This document shows positions 15,511-15,910 of a stretch of DNA of 15,910 nucleotides, piece by piece. The DNA comes from Desulfobacterales bacterium. GTDB taxonomy: Bacteria; Desulfobacterota; Desulfobacteria; Desulfobacterales; JAFDCJ01. Position 1 is the first letter of the stretch; each line of letters starts with the position of its first letter. The notes below the pieces were generated by a model. It made no database searches and was not told the DNA's origin. It worked only from the letters and a program-made list of their open reading frames with translations. Location of the stretch: positions 5,539,632 to 5,555,541 of the forward strand of contig CP070771.1 of assembly GCA_020345785.1 (NCBI GenBank), written 5' to 3'. Position numbers and translations under genes: made by a program.

Positions 15511-15618
15511 GCAGAGAGCATAGCGCAAAGGGCATGGGACGGCGTGCGGAGAGCAAAGGGCAGAGGGCAAAGGGAATTGGCGCATGGGGTTGTGGGGAAA
15601 GGGCATTGGGTTATGGTG
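15511..15618. repeat. G-rich word repeat (GCAAAGGGCAT-type)
   Basis: Degenerate words GCAAAGGGCA, GAGCAAAGGGCAGAGGGCAAAGGG and GGCGCATGGGGT recur with little else between them (split here as GAGCAAAGGGCA and GAGGGCAAAGGG). It takes up nearly half of the gap between the small secreted protein and the ExbB-like gene; it has no coding sense. Confidence 0.5.
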
Positions 15619-15645
15619 AATTTATAATCTTAAACGTATAGCCTT

Positions 15646-15674
15646 TTGCATTTTGAGATAAATTTTTTTACACT
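15646..15674 (+). promoter_or_regulatory. Possible promoter for the ExbB-like gene
   Basis: TTGCAT (15646-15651) and TACACT (15669-15674) are separated by 17 bases, each matching consensus at four positions. It lies about 80 bases before the ATG at 15755, after the G-rich repeat. The region is AT-rich, so a chance match is possible. Confidence 0.3.
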
Positions 15675-15754
15675 CAAAGCTATAGCAAATTCAATTAGTT
15701 GGAATAAAGAAAAAACAACCAACGACTGATAAATATATTGGAAAAAAATTTATA

Positions 15755-15910
15755 ATGAAAAAAAATTTTCCGATCTCGCTGGAGTTTATCTACCAGTTGT
15801 TTGCGCTAATAACGATTATCATCATCGTACACGCCGTCTATGTGGCCGTAATCCGTCCGAATGCCGACGCGATTTTGGCGAAACAGGCCGCCATGCTGCA
15901 AGAAGACCAA
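15755..15910 (+). CDS. N-terminus of a membrane protein, possibly ExbB/TolQ/MotA-type channel (partial)
   Basis: Only the first 52 residues are in the window; the gene runs off the right edge. They show a short basic start (MKKNFPIS), a strongly hydrophobic helix at about 10-33 (FIYQLFALITIIIIVHAVYV), and then a soluble stretch starting IRPNADAILAKQAAMLQ. The helix followed by a charged Ala/Gln-rich segment fits what I recall of MotA/TolQ/ExbB-family proteins of Desulfobacterota, but 52 residues are not decisive. If correct, it would supply proton-motive energy to the periplasmic TPR and PEGA proteins encoded upstream. The ribosome site is weak (GGAAAA). Confidence 0.45.
   Translation, partial: MKKNFPISLEFIYQLFALITIIIIVHAVYVAVIRPNADAILAKQAAMLQEDQ

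Overview
The window looks like a chromosomal segment of a sulfate-reducing-type member of the Desulfobacterota (Desulfobacteraceae-like). This is inferred from a Desulfovibrio-type periplasmic [NiFe] hydrogenase operon, the lipoprotein/TPR/PEGA gene style, and word-like intergenic repeats (GGTTTCAGGTGTC, ATATCGAATATCGAA, CAAATCCCAAAT). No 16S or other taxonomic marker is present, so the assignment stays an inference.

Left part, minus strand (213-7647). From right to left in transcription order: a small acidic protein of unknown function (7168-7647); the hydrogenase small subunit hynB (5948-6889, Tat signal and three Fe-S clusters); the large subunit hynA (4242-5891); an intrinsic terminator; then the maturation endopeptidase hynC (3475-3996), which has its own near-consensus promoter. 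Beyond these lies a long fusion of an RND/MMPL-type exporter to a histidine kinase (213-3203). The outstanding feature is in hynA. An in-frame UGA sits exactly where the second cysteine of the N-terminal CxxC nickel-binding motif belongs. It is followed at SECIS-like spacing by a GC-rich hairpin with a GGU loop, and the frame then runs intact to a normal DPCxxCxxH end and a cleavable C-terminal tail. It is best read as a selenocysteine codon at a position different from the C-terminal Sec of classical [NiFeSe] hydrogenases.

Middle (7950-8417, plus strand). Two serine tRNA genes (anticodons UGA and GCU) lie behind a plausible promoter and are closed by an intrinsic terminator.

Right part, plus strand (8446-15910). 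A promoter directly after the tRNA terminator precedes a series of envelope genes: a coiled-coil lipoprotein, a second lipoprotein, a membrane-anchored TPR protein with a PEGA-like tail, a translationally coupled membrane-anchored protein with about five PEGA repeats and a cysteine-less FGE/SUMF1-like domain, a small secreted protein, and the start of a membrane protein resembling ExbB/TolQ/MotA proton-channel proteins. Together they suggest a cell-envelope assembly facing the periplasm, of unknown function.

Intergenic regions carry several different families of degenerate repeats: a nested inverted-repeat element at 22-184 that shares blocks with 8493-8615, an inverted repeat at 3248-3403, a word-repeat inverted pair at 9787-10015, an 8-bp tandem repeat at 15114-15153, and a G-rich word repeat at 15511-15618.
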